Assembly: GCF_008274825.1 (NCBI RefSeq)
Contig: NZ_CP030848.1
Coordinates: 3,595,618-3,659,617 of the forward strand
Length of the DNA: 64,000 nt
Direction: 5' to 3'
Origin: Sphingobacterium hotanense
GTDB lineage: Bacteria > Bacteroidota > Bacteroidia > Sphingobacteriales > Sphingobacteriaceae
Shown here: positions 43,705 through 51,608 of the stretch, in pieces
Layout: the number at the start of each line of letters is the position of its first letter
Position numbering within the stretch: the first letter of the stretch is position 1
The notes under the pieces: generated by a model
Told to the model about the DNA's origin: nothing
The model's input: only the letters and a program-made list of their open reading frames with translations
The model's database searches: none
Position numbers and translations under genes: made by a program

Positions 43705-44661
43705 ATGCCTTTGCAATTCAACACGGTAAAACTATTTGCTGGTTCTGGCACCCTAGAATTAGCAGACAAAATTTCGAAAGCATACGGAAAACCCCTTGGC
43801 GACAAGACTCTTTCTAAATTTTCAGACGGAGAAATCCAACCTTTCTACAACGAATCTGTTCGTGGTAGCGACGTTTTCCTTATTCAGTCTACCAATCAAC
43901 CTACAGACAATCTGTTGGAGTTGTTATTGATGATTGATGCTGCAAAGCGTGCTTCTGCACACTACATCACTGCTGTAGTTCCTTATTTTGGTTTCGCACG
44001 TCAAGACCGTAAGGATAAGCCTCGCGTGGCAATCGGCGCTAAAATGATCGCTAACCTGATCACTGCTGCTGGTGCTAGCCGCATCATGACGATGGACTTA
44101 CACGCTGCACAAATCCAAGGATTCTTCGATATCCCTGTTGACCACTTAGATGGTGCAATTATCTTCGTTCCTTACATCAAGTCATTGAACCTAGAAAACT
44201 TAATGATTGCTTCGCCAGATATGGGCGGTTCATACCGTGCTCGTACGTTCGCGAAGTTCTTCAATGCAGAGGTTGTTATCTGTGATAAACGCCGTAAACG
44301 TGCTAACGAAATCGAATCGATGTCGATTATCGGTGATGTAACAGGTCAGGATGTGGTATTGATCGATGACATCTGTGATACTGCCGGTACCCTATCAAAA
44401 GCAGCAGCCTTGATCATGGAAAATGGTGCTAGATCGGTACGCGCAGTTTGTACACACGCGGTGTTATCCGGGAAAGCATACGAAACAATCGAAAACTCGG
44501 TATTATCAGAAATGATCGTAACTGACACTATTCAGCTTAACCCTGAGAAAGCAGCAACATGCAGCAAAATTAGAGTGTTATCTACTGATAAACTTTTCGC
44601 TAACGCTATCAAAAACGTAAATGAACATGGTTCAATTTCGGATTTGTTTAATGTGGATTAG
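43705..44661 (+). CDS. prs: Ribose-phosphate pyrophosphokinase
   Basis: This 318-residue enzyme makes PRPP from ribose 5-phosphate and ATP for nucleotide, histidine and tryptophan synthesis. It shows LLLMIDAAKRASAHYITAVVPYFGFARQDRKD, TMDLHAAQIQGFFDIPVDHL, the Asp-rich metal loop and the PRPP-binding VVLIDDICDTAGTL. Length is standard. It is followed by rplY after a repeat-filled gap. In other bacteria prs, rplY (ctc) and pth are often neighbours. Confidence 0.96.
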   Translation: MPLQFNTVKLFAGSGTLELADKISKAYGKPLGDKTLSKFSDGEIQPFYNESVRGSDVFLIQSTNQPTDNLLELLLMIDAAKRASAHYITAVVPYFGFARQDRKDKPRVAIGAKMIANLITAAGASRIMTMDLHAAQIQGFFDIPVDHLDGAIIFVPYIKSLNLENLMIASPDMGGSYRARTFAKFFNAEVVICDKRRKRANEIESMSIIGDVTGQDVVLIDDICDTAGTLSKAAALIMENGARSVRAVCTHAVLSGKAYETIENSVLSEMIVTDTIQLNPEKAATCSKIRVLSTDKLFANAIKNVNEHGSISDLFNVD

Positions 44662-45068
44662 GAGTATTTAGTAGTTAGTATTTAGTAGTTAGTATAAAGA
44701 CCTATGGCGGCCAATTTGGTCGCCATTTTTTTGTCCATATTTTTTCTAACTAGTTAATACTGTTTTGAACCTTTGTTTAACCAAGAAGGGAAAATTTCTT
44801 CTGAACCAGGAAAGGAAGGATAGAGAAGATGAGCAGGATCCTGTTAATCATTGCATCCTTCCTTTCCTGGTTCAGACAAAAGGCATTCCTTGCCTATCCT
44901 GTTAATCCTTGCATCCTTCCTTTCATGGTTCAGACAAAAGGCATTTCTTGCTTATTCCTGACCATCCTTGCATCCTTCCTTTCCTGGTTCAGAAAAAACA
45001 CTAACCTCTAATTTCTAATTTCTAACATCTATTCCCGCCAAAGGTCTAAATACTAACTACTAAATACT
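44662..45068 (+). repeat. Intergenic cassette between prs and rplY: inverted type-A arms enclosing four TGAACCAGG elements
   Basis: Starting 1 bp after the prs stop is a type-A arm (44663-44705, ending GACCTATGG). It is followed by the prs terminator, a TTTGAACCTTTGTTTAACC stretch, one forward element (44810-44839) and three inverse elements (44836-44876, 44897-44933, 44955-44992) at about 59-bp intervals. The cassette ends with a type-B arm (about 45003-45030) and an inverse type-A arm (45032-45068). The forward and first inverse element form a palindrome of about 67 bp. This accounts for the whole 467-bp gap. Confidence 0.75.
44706..44732 (+). terminator. Intrinsic terminator of prs
   Basis: GGCGGCC pairs with GGTCGCC (one G-T pair) around AATTT, followed by A and seven T. 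It lies directly after the repeat arm. Confidence 0.75.
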
Positions 45069-45101
45069 ACTTTGTTTTATAAAACAAAGTAATTATCTTT
45101 G
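45069..45101 (+). promoter_or_regulatory. rplY promoter overlapped by a perfect 22-bp palindrome
   Basis: TTTG (45071-45074), 19 bp, TATCTTTG (45094-45101): a full consensus promoter. Positions 45069-45090 form a perfect palindrome with half-site ACTTTGTTTTA that covers the -33 box and most of the spacer. Confidence 0.75.
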
Positions 45102-45128
45102 CACCTCAATTTATAATAAATTCATAAC

Positions 45129-45725
45129 ATGAAATCAATTGCTATTAGCGGTTCTGCAAGACAGAACGTAGGGAAAAGAGATTCGAGAGAATTGCGTTAC
45201 GAGGGTCAAATCCCTGCAGTTCTTTACGGTGGTAAAGAACAAACACATCTTTCGGTATCCGCAGCTGATTTGAAATCTGTTCTATACACTCCAGAGGTGA
45301 TCTTCGTAGAATTGGATATCAACGGCAAGAAAACAAAAGCTATCGTTCAAGATGCTCAATTCCACCCATTAACAGATTTAGTTACTCACGTTGACTTTTT
45401 AGAGTTATTTGATGACAAAGAAGTGTCTATCAATATCCCAGTTAAATTAACTGGTACTTCTCCAGGTGTTAAAATGGGGGGTAAATTAGTTCAAAAATTA
45501 CGTAGCTTACGTGTTAAAGCATTACCTAACAACTTACCTCAAGAAGTAGAAGTTCCTATGGAAGGTTTAGAAGTTGGTAAATCATTCCGCGTAGGACAAG
45601 TGAAATTAGAAAACGCTGTTGTATTAAACAACGCTGACGATACTATCGTTTCTGTAATCATGTCTCGTGCTTTACGTCAAGCAGAGCAAGAAGCAGCTAA
45701 AGCAGCTAAAGGCGGTAAAAAATAA
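45129..45725 (+). CDS. rplY: 50S ribosomal protein L25/general stress protein Ctc
   Basis: The 198-residue protein binds 5S rRNA in the large subunit. The N-terminal L25 domain (about 1-95) reads AISGSARQNVGKRDSRELRYEGQIPAVLYGGKE and FVELDINGKKTKAIVQDAQFHPLTDLVTHVDFLEL. The C-terminal beta domain of the long (Ctc/TL5) form includes VPMEGLEVGKSFRVGQVKLE, and the tail is rich in Ala and Lys. The codon use is strongly biased, as expected for a highly expressed gene. A 22-bp palindrome at the promoter suggests regulation. A strong terminator follows. Confidence 0.95.
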   Translation: MKSIAISGSARQNVGKRDSRELRYEGQIPAVLYGGKEQTHLSVSAADLKSVLYTPEVIFVELDINGKKTKAIVQDAQFHPLTDLVTHVDFLELFDDKEVSINIPVKLTGTSPGVKMGGKLVQKLRSLRVKALPNNLPQEVEVPMEGLEVGKSFRVGQVKLENAVVLNNADDTIVSVIMSRALRQAEQEAAKAAKGGKK

Positions 45726-45740
45726 GGAATACACAATTCC

Positions 45741-45788
45741 AAGACAAAAAAGAGAGGTAATCGAAAGATTACCTCTTTTTTTTGTCTT
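45741..45788 (+). terminator. Long intrinsic terminator of rplY
   Basis: Arms 45741-45762 and 45767-45788 pair almost perfectly around GAAA; the inner part is GAGGTAATC/GATTACCTC followed by a T run. Confidence 0.9.
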
Positions 45789-46130
45789 AGATATTAGATG
45801 TGAGACATTAGATTTTAGACTTGTCTGAACCAGGAAAGGAAGGATGAAAGGATTGGCAGGATCGGGTCTAAGTACTAAATACTTATTACTAACTACTATT
45901 TCTGAACCAGGAAAGGAAGGATGAAAGGATTAACAGGATCGGGTCTAAGTACTAAATACTTATTACTAACTACTATTTCTGAACCAGGAAAGGAAGGATG
46001 AAAGGATTGACAAGATTGGGTATAGCGGATTAATGGGCACTATTGTCTCTGAACCAGGAAAGGAAGGATTTAATGATTGGCAGGATCGAGTATGGCGTTG
46101 AATGAGGGCACAATTGTCTTTGAACCTTTG
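45787..46130 (+). repeat. Tandem array of four TGAACCAGG elements
   Basis: A type-B arm (about 45787-45821) is followed by four direct elements starting at 45824, 45901, 45978 and 46048. The first two units are 77 bp long and differ at only about two positions. Each contains an inverse type-A-like stretch (GTACTAAATACTTATTAC). Units three and four are 70-71 bp with diverged tails ending CAATTGTC or similar. A TTTGAACCTTTGG stretch closes the array. Confidence 0.8.
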
Positions 46131-46185
46131 GTTTAAACAGAGAGTAATTGATGAATAAATACTTAATAGAAGATATAAGGTATTA

Positions 46186-46334
46186 CCTAACGGAAGCGTT
46201 AGGATGAATAAGGCAGGTTGAACATTATTTTGAAGTAGTCGTTAAGGACTTTTCCTGGTATCTGTGCCTACCTTATTCATTGCCTAAGGCCAAACTAGAA
46301 TAGTTTTATTATCAAAGGTACTTCAAAGGTACTA
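46186..46334 (+). ncRNA. Candidate bridge RNA of the IS110 element
   Basis: The stretch upstream of the transposase has a hairpin CCTAAC-GGAAGC-GTTAGG (46186-46203). GAATAAGG (46206-46213) can pair with CCTTATTC (46271-46278), enclosing a 57-nt internal loop. GCCTAAGGC follows, and then an 11-bp direct repeat CAAAGGTACTT/CAAAGGTACTA (46313-46334). IS110-group elements are known to express a structured RNA from this end that base-pairs with target and donor DNA. Identity here rests on position and folding only. Confidence 0.45.
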
Positions 46335-46379
46335 GGTAACGGGCAATTTTTCAATCATTTACATTAAAAAGTTTAGATC

Positions 46380-47372
46380 ATGAAAAAAGATCGTATTACC
46401 TTAGGTGTCGACGTTTCTAAGAAGACAATGGACATCTGCCATTGGGGCACACATGATTTCATTAAGATCGAGAACAACAGTTCGGGATTTAAGCAATTGG
46501 CAAAGTGGATGCGAGGGAAAGGTTTTGTATCAAGCCAAGTCTTCTTTATCATGGAATATACTGGTGGATATGAATACAGATTCCTGCAGTATTGCGAGTC
46601 AAAAGGTCTTTCGTATACACGCAAATCTGGTCTAGAGATCAAGAAGTCGATGGGCATGGTCCGTGGCAAGAGCGATAAGCAAGACTCCTTTAGGATTGCC
46701 CAGTATGGGGAAGAAAAGGCTTATATGCTCGAACCAAGCGGTAAATTGAATTCTACAATATTTGATCTTAAACAGCTGATCTCCTTTCGTAAACGTCTAG
46801 TGAGAGCGATGGCCGGTTACAAAGCGAGCAGCTCTGAGCGCAAGGCGATGTACGGGAAAGACGCAGGGAAGGTGATCCTGAAGGTCAGTAAAACAATGAT
46901 AGATGTTTATAAGAAAGAGATCTACAGAGTAGAACGAGAAATCTTACAGCTCATCGAAAGCGATGAATCGCTCAACAGGAACTATCAGATCCTCAAAAGC
47001 GTCAAAGGGATAGGCCCGGTCAATGCCTGGATGACGATCGTTTATACGGAGAATTTCAAGGCTTTTACCGATCCCCGAAAATACGCAGTCTATGCCGGTG
47101 TGATACCATTTGAGCACACTTCCGGGACCAGTATTCGCGGTCGAAAGCGAGTCTCGCATATGGCCAACAAGGCCATAAAGCAGGAGTTGAACCAAGCGGC
47201 AAAGATTGCCATTACACATGACAAGACGCTCCGAGAATATGCGCAACGGAAGCTCACAACCAAAGCTTACCCGTTGGTCTTGAACAATGTGAAATTCAAG
47301 CTGATTCTGATCATGTTTTCCTTGATCGGACGACAGGAGATGTATCGGGAAGATTATCATTATGCAGCGTGA
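46380..47372 (+). CDS. IS110 family transposase (DEDD recombinase)
   Basis: The 330-residue transposase has the N-terminal RuvC-like DEDD domain: LGVDVSKKTMDICHWG (first Asp), FFIMEYTGGYEYRF (Glu) and GKSDKQDSFRIAQYG (the Asp pair). The C-terminal transposase_20 domain begins ILKSVKGIGPVNAWMTIVYTENFKAFTDPRKYAVYAGVIPFEHTSG, with the catalytic Ser probably in TSGTSIRGR. IS110 enzymes act with a bridge RNA. The frame is intact, so the copy may be active. It is surrounded by the intergenic repeat array between rplY and ric. Confidence 0.93.
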   Translation: MKKDRITLGVDVSKKTMDICHWGTHDFIKIENNSSGFKQLAKWMRGKGFVSSQVFFIMEYTGGYEYRFLQYCESKGLSYTRKSGLEIKKSMGMVRGKSDKQDSFRIAQYGEEKAYMLEPSGKLNSTIFDLKQLISFRKRLVRAMAGYKASSSERKAMYGKDAGKVILKVSKTMIDVYKKEIYRVEREILQLIESDESLNRNYQILKSVKGIGPVNAWMTIVYTENFKAFTDPRKYAVYAGVIPFEHTSGTSIRGRKRVSHMANKAIKQELNQAAKIAITHDKTLREYAQRKLTTKAYPLVLNNVKFKLILIMFSLIGRQEMYREDYHYAA

Positions 47373-47412
47373 TAGAAAAAATATTAAAGAAAATTTGCAT
47401 ATGTCAAAAACC

Positions 47413-47530
47413 TAGAATACCAGGAAAGGAAGGATGAAAAGATATGCAGGATCCTATCAATCCTAAAATCCTTCCTTTCCTGGTTCAAGACAAGTCTAAA
47501 ATCTAATGTCTAATGTCTAAAATCTAATAT
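47413..47530 (+). repeat. TGAACCAGG palindrome plus inverse type-B arm
   Basis: A forward element without its first bases (47415-47453, TACCAGGAAAGGAAGGATG) and an inverse element (47450-47492) form a palindrome of about 75 bp. CTAAAATCTAATGTCTAATG then runs up to the ric stop codon. Confidence 0.75.
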
Positions 47531-48253
47531 CTAATTCAACGCTTGCTGCAACGCAATAGATTTTGGGAATAAAATATTATTCTCTAGATGGATATGTTTA
47601 TGCAGGTCGTCTTCAAATTCTTTCAACATCTCATAGGTTACGCGGTAGGTGCTGCAACCATCGGCAGGGACCGCATAGTTGTCGGTTAGCTTCGCAATCT
47701 TTTCGAAGCGTTCACCTTCGGCATCGTGTTCATGTTCCATCAGGTGGATTGGATTCTCGATGGAGCCGAATGGGGCCGCTGCCAATTGGGTATGATCGAT
47801 TTCTGAATTGATCATTTGGACAATGTAAGGGAACAAGATTTTTTCTTCTTTTACGAGGTGCTGTCCGAGTTCTTTTGCACATTCCTGGAATAGTTTGTTC
47901 ACCTCTAACAGTTCGGGGTGGCGCCCTCCGTGTACTTGGCACAGCTTGTTCAGGTATGCTAATATCACTGGTGCTTTCTCGCGCACATAGCGGTGATGTG
48001 TTTTCTCAATATACGAAGCCAGGAGGTCTGCCGGCCATGATGCATAATCAATATGCGTTTCATTAGGCTCGCTCAAAACGGTTTTAAGCTCTTCGGTTAG
48101 TTTCTCCACATCTACGGATTTCTTTGCTGCTGCTTCTTGTACGGATTTTCCGCCACCGCAGCAAAAGTCTAAACCATATTTACTAAATACTGCTGCAGCA
48201 TGAAAGTTCTTCGCTACAATATCCCCTATTTTTTCATTTACTAAATTTTCCAT
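47531..48253 (-). CDS. ric: Iron-sulfur cluster repair di-iron protein Ric (ScdA/YtfE)
   Basis: The 240-residue protein repairs Fe-S clusters damaged by nitric oxide or peroxide. Its N-terminal ScdA_N/DUF542 domain (about 1-60) includes KYGLDFCCGGGKSVQEA. The hemerythrin-like domain follows with His/Glu ligands for the di-iron site (HHRYVREK, HGGRHPELLEV, HLVKEEKILFPYI, LMEHEHDAEGE, HKHIHLENNILFPK). It starts 1 bp after the norB stop (TGATATG), so the two are coupled and serve NO defence together. Confidence 0.95.
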   Translation of the reverse strand: MENLVNEKIGDIVAKNFHAAAVFSKYGLDFCCGGGKSVQEAAAKKSVDVEKLTEELKTVLSEPNETHIDYASWPADLLASYIEKTHHRYVREKAPVILAYLNKLCQVHGGRHPELLEVNKLFQECAKELGQHLVKEEKILFPYIVQMINSEIDHTQLAAAPFGSIENPIHLMEHEHDAEGERFEKIAKLTDNYAVPADGCSTYRVTYEMLKEFEDDLHKHIHLENNILFPKSIALQQALN

Positions 48254-48254
48254 A

Positions 48255-50495
48255 TCAGTTTTTAATTTTATTTTTCAATGTTAGATCAAATACGAACCAT
48301 GCGCAGGCGAATACACCTATGGCGAAGATTACATCGCCCGGCGTGCGCATCCATTTCAAGAATACCATTCCTGGTTGTTGCATTAATTCGGCAGAACGCG
48401 CATACCACATTCCCTCTTTAATACTTGCAATCGCTTGCCATACGCCTACTGGCAAGAGGCTGAGCAATGCCATCGCCAGGAGGCCGATGTTCAGGCTCCA
48501 GAAGCCTATCTTTAAGATTTTCTCATTCCACTGCACATCGCGGTATAGACTGCGCAATACAAACAGCATAAGTCCGATTCCCAACATACCATACACTCCA
48601 AATAAGGCGGTGTGCCCGTGCAACGGTGTTGTGTTTAATCCTTGGACATAGTATAACGCGATTGGAGGATTGATAATAAATCCGAACACCCCGGCGCCAA
48701 GAAAGTTCCAGAAGGCAACGGATATCAGATAGTAGATCGGCCATTTATAATCCTGCAACCATTTGGTCGATTTAGACAGCTTGTAGTTATGATAAGCTTC
48801 GAAACCTATGATGGTCAACGGTACGACTTCCAACGCGCTGAAGGTTGCTCCCAAAGCCATCACGGCGGTTGGAGTTCCAGAGAAATACAGGTGGTGGAAT
48901 GTTCCGAGGATACCTCCCGAAAGGAAGATAATCGTCGAGAACAATACGCTTGCCGTTGCCGACTTCGGTTTCAACAGACCTAAGCGTACGAATAAGAAGG
49001 CCATAACCACCGTTGCAAACACCTCGAAAAATCCTTCCACCCATAGGTGCACCACCCACCATCTCCAATATTCGGCAATCGCTAGATTCGTTTGTCTTCC
49101 CCACATCAACCCTGCACCATAGAATAATGCAATTGCGGAGCAGGAAATCAGGAACATAATGATGAGGTTTTTCTCCTCGCCTCCTTTTTTCAATACCGGG
49201 ATCAGCGGACGCACCATCAATGCCAGCCAAACAAAGAGACCAACGAATAGGAATAACTGCCAGAAGCGTCCTAGGTCTACATATTCATAGCCCTGATGTC
49301 CGAACCAGAAGTTCTGTACCAAGTCTAATTTTTGCATAACGCCAAACCATTGTCCAACCATGGAGCCCACAACGATGATAAGCAGGGCAATGAACAGGAA
49401 GTTGACACCGAAGCATTGGAATTTAGGGTCCTTTCCGCCTACTGCCGGTGCAATGTAGAGTCCGGTTGCCAACCAAGCTGTGGCGATCCAGAAGATGGCA
49501 AGCTGGGTATGCCAAGTACGCGTTACGGAATAAGGCAGGAATTGATCGAGCGGAATACCATAAAGGCCATCGCCTTCGACTCCATAGTGGGCAGTAACAA
49601 TCCCCAATCCGACCTGAACGAGCATCAACAAGCTAACAATCCAGAAATACTTCTTCGTTAAGCGCATGGATGGGGTTATGCCTTGGCGTAGCAAAGGGTC
49701 TTGAGCCGGGTAGAGCAGCTCGTCATCTTCGCCCGATTTTACTTGCCATAGCACTAATGCGCCCACACAGAAGATCAATAGGATAATACTTACGCCAGAC
49801 CAGGCAAGCAAGTCCATTGTCATCTCATTACCGACTAGTTTTTCATTTGGCCAGTTATGGGTATAGGATACTTGGTCGCCGGGGCGCTCAGTTACGGTTG
49901 CCCAAGTTGCCCAAAAGAAAAAGGCATTTAACTTGTGCAAACGTTCAGGGTCTTTAATGGAGTTCTTTGGAATTGCGTAATCTTTACGCAATTGGTCGAA
50001 CTGAGGATCGTCTGTAAAAAGACCAGCGTAATAGGCAGATAATTCGTTTACCGCCTTTACTCGGTCCGCGTCTATAGTTAGGGTATTCGTCTCTTCATTG
50101 AAAGTATTCTTACGAATATTGTTCTTCAAGCGTGTTTGTAGCTTCGCTTGATCTTCATCGCTTAAGTCGGCATATGCACTGGCGAATTCCTGCTGCGCAT
50201 AGCTGTCGAGCATGATGAGAGCTTCCCGGTGCAGCCAGTCTGCAGTCCAATCAGGAGCCACGTACGCGCCGTGACCCCATATTGTTCCAACTTCCTGACC
50301 ACCGATACTTTGCCAAACGTTCTGACCATCTTTGATCTCTTGGCCGGTGAATAATACTTTTCCATCGGCATCGACAACCTGTTCAGGTACAGGTGGCGAC
50401 ACTTGGTATATTTCGTAGCCATAGTACAGCAGCACGCTAAAGGAGATAGCTACTACCAGTATAAAGGACCACCATAATTTTCGTTCTCTACTCAT
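48255..50495 (-). CDS. norB: Quinol-dependent nitric oxide reductase (qNOR, NorZ type)
   Basis: The 746-residue inner-membrane haem-copper-oxidase relative reduces 2 NO to N2O. It has the extended N terminus of qNOR (a first helix at about 10-28, then a periplasmic domain with GQNVWQSIGGQEVGTIWGHGAY) fused to a roughly 12-helix NorB core with metal-ligand histidines in TRTWHTQLAIFWIATAW, WWVVHLWVEGFFEVFA and the HGHTALFGVYG segment. No CXXCH haem-c motif is present, which fits quinol rather than cytochrome c as donor. It is cotranscribed with ric and sits downstream of the azurin-like gene. Confidence 0.95.
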   Translation of the reverse strand: MSRERKLWWSFILVVAISFSVLLYYGYEIYQVSPPVPEQVVDADGKVLFTGQEIKDGQNVWQSIGGQEVGTIWGHGAYVAPDWTADWLHREALIMLDSYAQQEFASAYADLSDEDQAKLQTRLKNNIRKNTFNEETNTLTIDADRVKAVNELSAYYAGLFTDDPQFDQLRKDYAIPKNSIKDPERLHKLNAFFFWATWATVTERPGDQVSYTHNWPNEKLVGNEMTMDLLAWSGVSIILLIFCVGALVLWQVKSGEDDELLYPAQDPLLRQGITPSMRLTKKYFWIVSLLMLVQVGLGIVTAHYGVEGDGLYGIPLDQFLPYSVTRTWHTQLAIFWIATAWLATGLYIAPAVGGKDPKFQCFGVNFLFIALLIIVVGSMVGQWFGVMQKLDLVQNFWFGHQGYEYVDLGRFWQLFLFVGLFVWLALMVRPLIPVLKKGGEEKNLIIMFLISCSAIALFYGAGLMWGRQTNLAIAEYWRWWVVHLWVEGFFEVFATVVMAFLFVRLGLLKPKSATASVLFSTIIFLSGGILGTFHHLYFSGTPTAVMALGATFSALEVVPLTIIGFEAYHNYKLSKSTKWLQDYKWPIYYLISVAFWNFLGAGVFGFIINPPIALYYVQGLNTTPLHGHTALFGVYGMLGIGLMLFVLRSLYRDVQWNEKILKIGFWSLNIGLLAMALLSLLPVGVWQAIASIKEGMWYARSAELMQQPGMVFLKWMRTPGDVIFAIGVFACAWFVFDLTLKNKIKN

Positions 50496-50568
50496 GTGTT
50501 TTGGATTAAAGCATCGAGACCTATATCGCAGTTGATCCCGATGCCGTATTATCTGTTATTCTTACTAT

Positions 50569-51117
50569 TTATTGCGCAATGATTTTACCTTTCATAATAC
50601 CAGCATGTCCTGGAAAAGAACAAATGAAGTCGTAGGTGCCAGGACCTGGAAGAGTAAACTCGATCGCATCTTGTTCACCGCCGCCGATTACTTTGGTATG
50701 CGCAATCACATCTTTCGATTCCGGGATATAGTCTGTATCCTTAGCATTCATTGCCGCTGTTGTAAAAGCTGCTACGTCCGCTCCTGCCTTCAATACCACA
50801 ACATTGTGTCCCATTACATCCTTCTTCATGGTTCCGACATGCTTCAGCGTTAATTTAACGGGCTCAGCAGCATTGACATTGATCTCGCTCAGGTTATACT
50901 TCATTTGGTCATTACTTTCGATGACAACCTCGTTGCTAGCAGCAGCAGAACCCGCTGGCTCAGTTGCCGGAGCAGGAGCCTCACTCGTCGCAGGCGTTTC
51001 TGTTTGATGAGCACTGTGATCTACTGTTTCATTGTTAGATTGGCTTGAGTTGCCACAAGAAGCAGCGAAAAGGCCAAAAGATAAAGCTAAGATTCCGAAG
51101 GTATTTACTGTTTTCAT
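50569..51117 (-). CDS. Azurin-like cupredoxin lipoprotein
   Basis: The 182-residue product has a lipoprotein signal (LALSFGLFAASC, Cys21), a linker rich in Ser/Ala/Glu/Pro and an azurin fold. The copper ligands are visible: His in DVMGHNVVVL, then Cys, His and Met in YDFICSFPGHAGIMKGK. It should be a blue-copper electron carrier on the periplasmic face. It is 73 bp upstream of norB on the same strand. Since qNOR uses quinol, azurin may serve another reductase or copper homeostasis; its role in the cluster is uncertain. Confidence 0.9.
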   Translation of the reverse strand: MKTVNTFGILALSFGLFAASCGNSSQSNNETVDHSAHQTETPATSEAPAPATEPAGSAAASNEVVIESNDQMKYNLSEINVNAAEPVKLTLKHVGTMKKDVMGHNVVVLKAGADVAAFTTAAMNAKDTDYIPESKDVIAHTKVIGGGEQDAIEFTLPGPGTYDFICSFPGHAGIMKGKIIAQ

Positions 51118-51184
51118 GATTATGTGTTTCTATTTAAGACAAAAGTGTCGTAAATAGATTGCAAAAAAAATGATGGAACGCATT

Positions 51185-51600
51185 TTTTTAAGTGATGATA
51201 TGGGGGTTAGATGTGAGACATTAGATTTTAGACATTAGAGTATGGGGTTTTATAGTAGTTAAAAAAAGAGAAAGGTTGTTTTTCTTTGGCTTCGGAAGGA
51301 AAAGTTATCTTTCTCTGGTTTCGAAAGGAAAAGTTGTCTGAACCAGGAAAGGAAGGATGAAAAGATTGTCAGGATCGGGTGTTATGCCGTTGTCTGAACC
51401 ATTAAAGGAAGGAAAGGTTGTTTTGAACCAGGAAAAAAAGGATAAAAAGATTAGCAAGATCCTGTTCATCCTTACATCCTTTTTTTCCTGGTTCAAAACA
51501 ATACCATCCTTACATCCTTCCTTTCCTGCTTCAAGACAAAAACCTGCATTGCTGCAGTTCTAAAATCTAATGTCTCACATCTAAAATCTAAACACTATTT
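51185..51600 (+). repeat. Intergenic repeat cassette between azurin gene and pth
   Basis: A forward type-B arm (about 51207-51245) and its inverse partner (about 51558-51595) bracket a set of TGAACCAGG elements. These are a forward element (51335-51374), a partial forward one (51391-51419) and a palindrome with forward half 51421-51461 and inverse half 51458-51499. A further inverse half lies at about 51503-51537. Just before them is a roughly 30-bp tandem duplication (TTTCT-TGG-TTCG-AAGGAAAAGTT, 51270-51335). This fills the 491-bp gap. Confidence 0.75.
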
Positions 51601-51608
51601 TTGCCTTT

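Larger units (their letters stand above)
46141..47410 (+). mobile_element. IS110-family insertion element
   Basis: It contains one DEDD transposase gene with about 240 bp of structured non-coding DNA upstream. No terminal inverted repeats are seen, as expected for the family. Repeat-family sequence lies on both sides (ending about 46140 and resuming at about 47415), so the boundaries are estimates. Confidence 0.65.

Noticed and set aside
44829..45011. Open frame of 60 residues
   Set aside because: It lies wholly in the inverse repeat elements and its repeated SFLSWFR peptide is just their translation.
45824..46130. Regularly spaced repeats that could suggest a CRISPR array
   Set aside because: The intervening segments are related to each other, unit length varies, the same element occurs in inverse orientation elsewhere, and no cas gene is near.
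48787..49230. Frame of 147 residues inside norB on the same strand, other phase
   Set aside because: Out-of-phase shadow of a well-conserved membrane protein; low-quality amino-acid pattern.
51305..51563. Two opposite-strand open frames of 63 and 68 residues
   Set aside because: Both are translations of the TGAACCAGG palindromes, without a ribosome site or family likeness.
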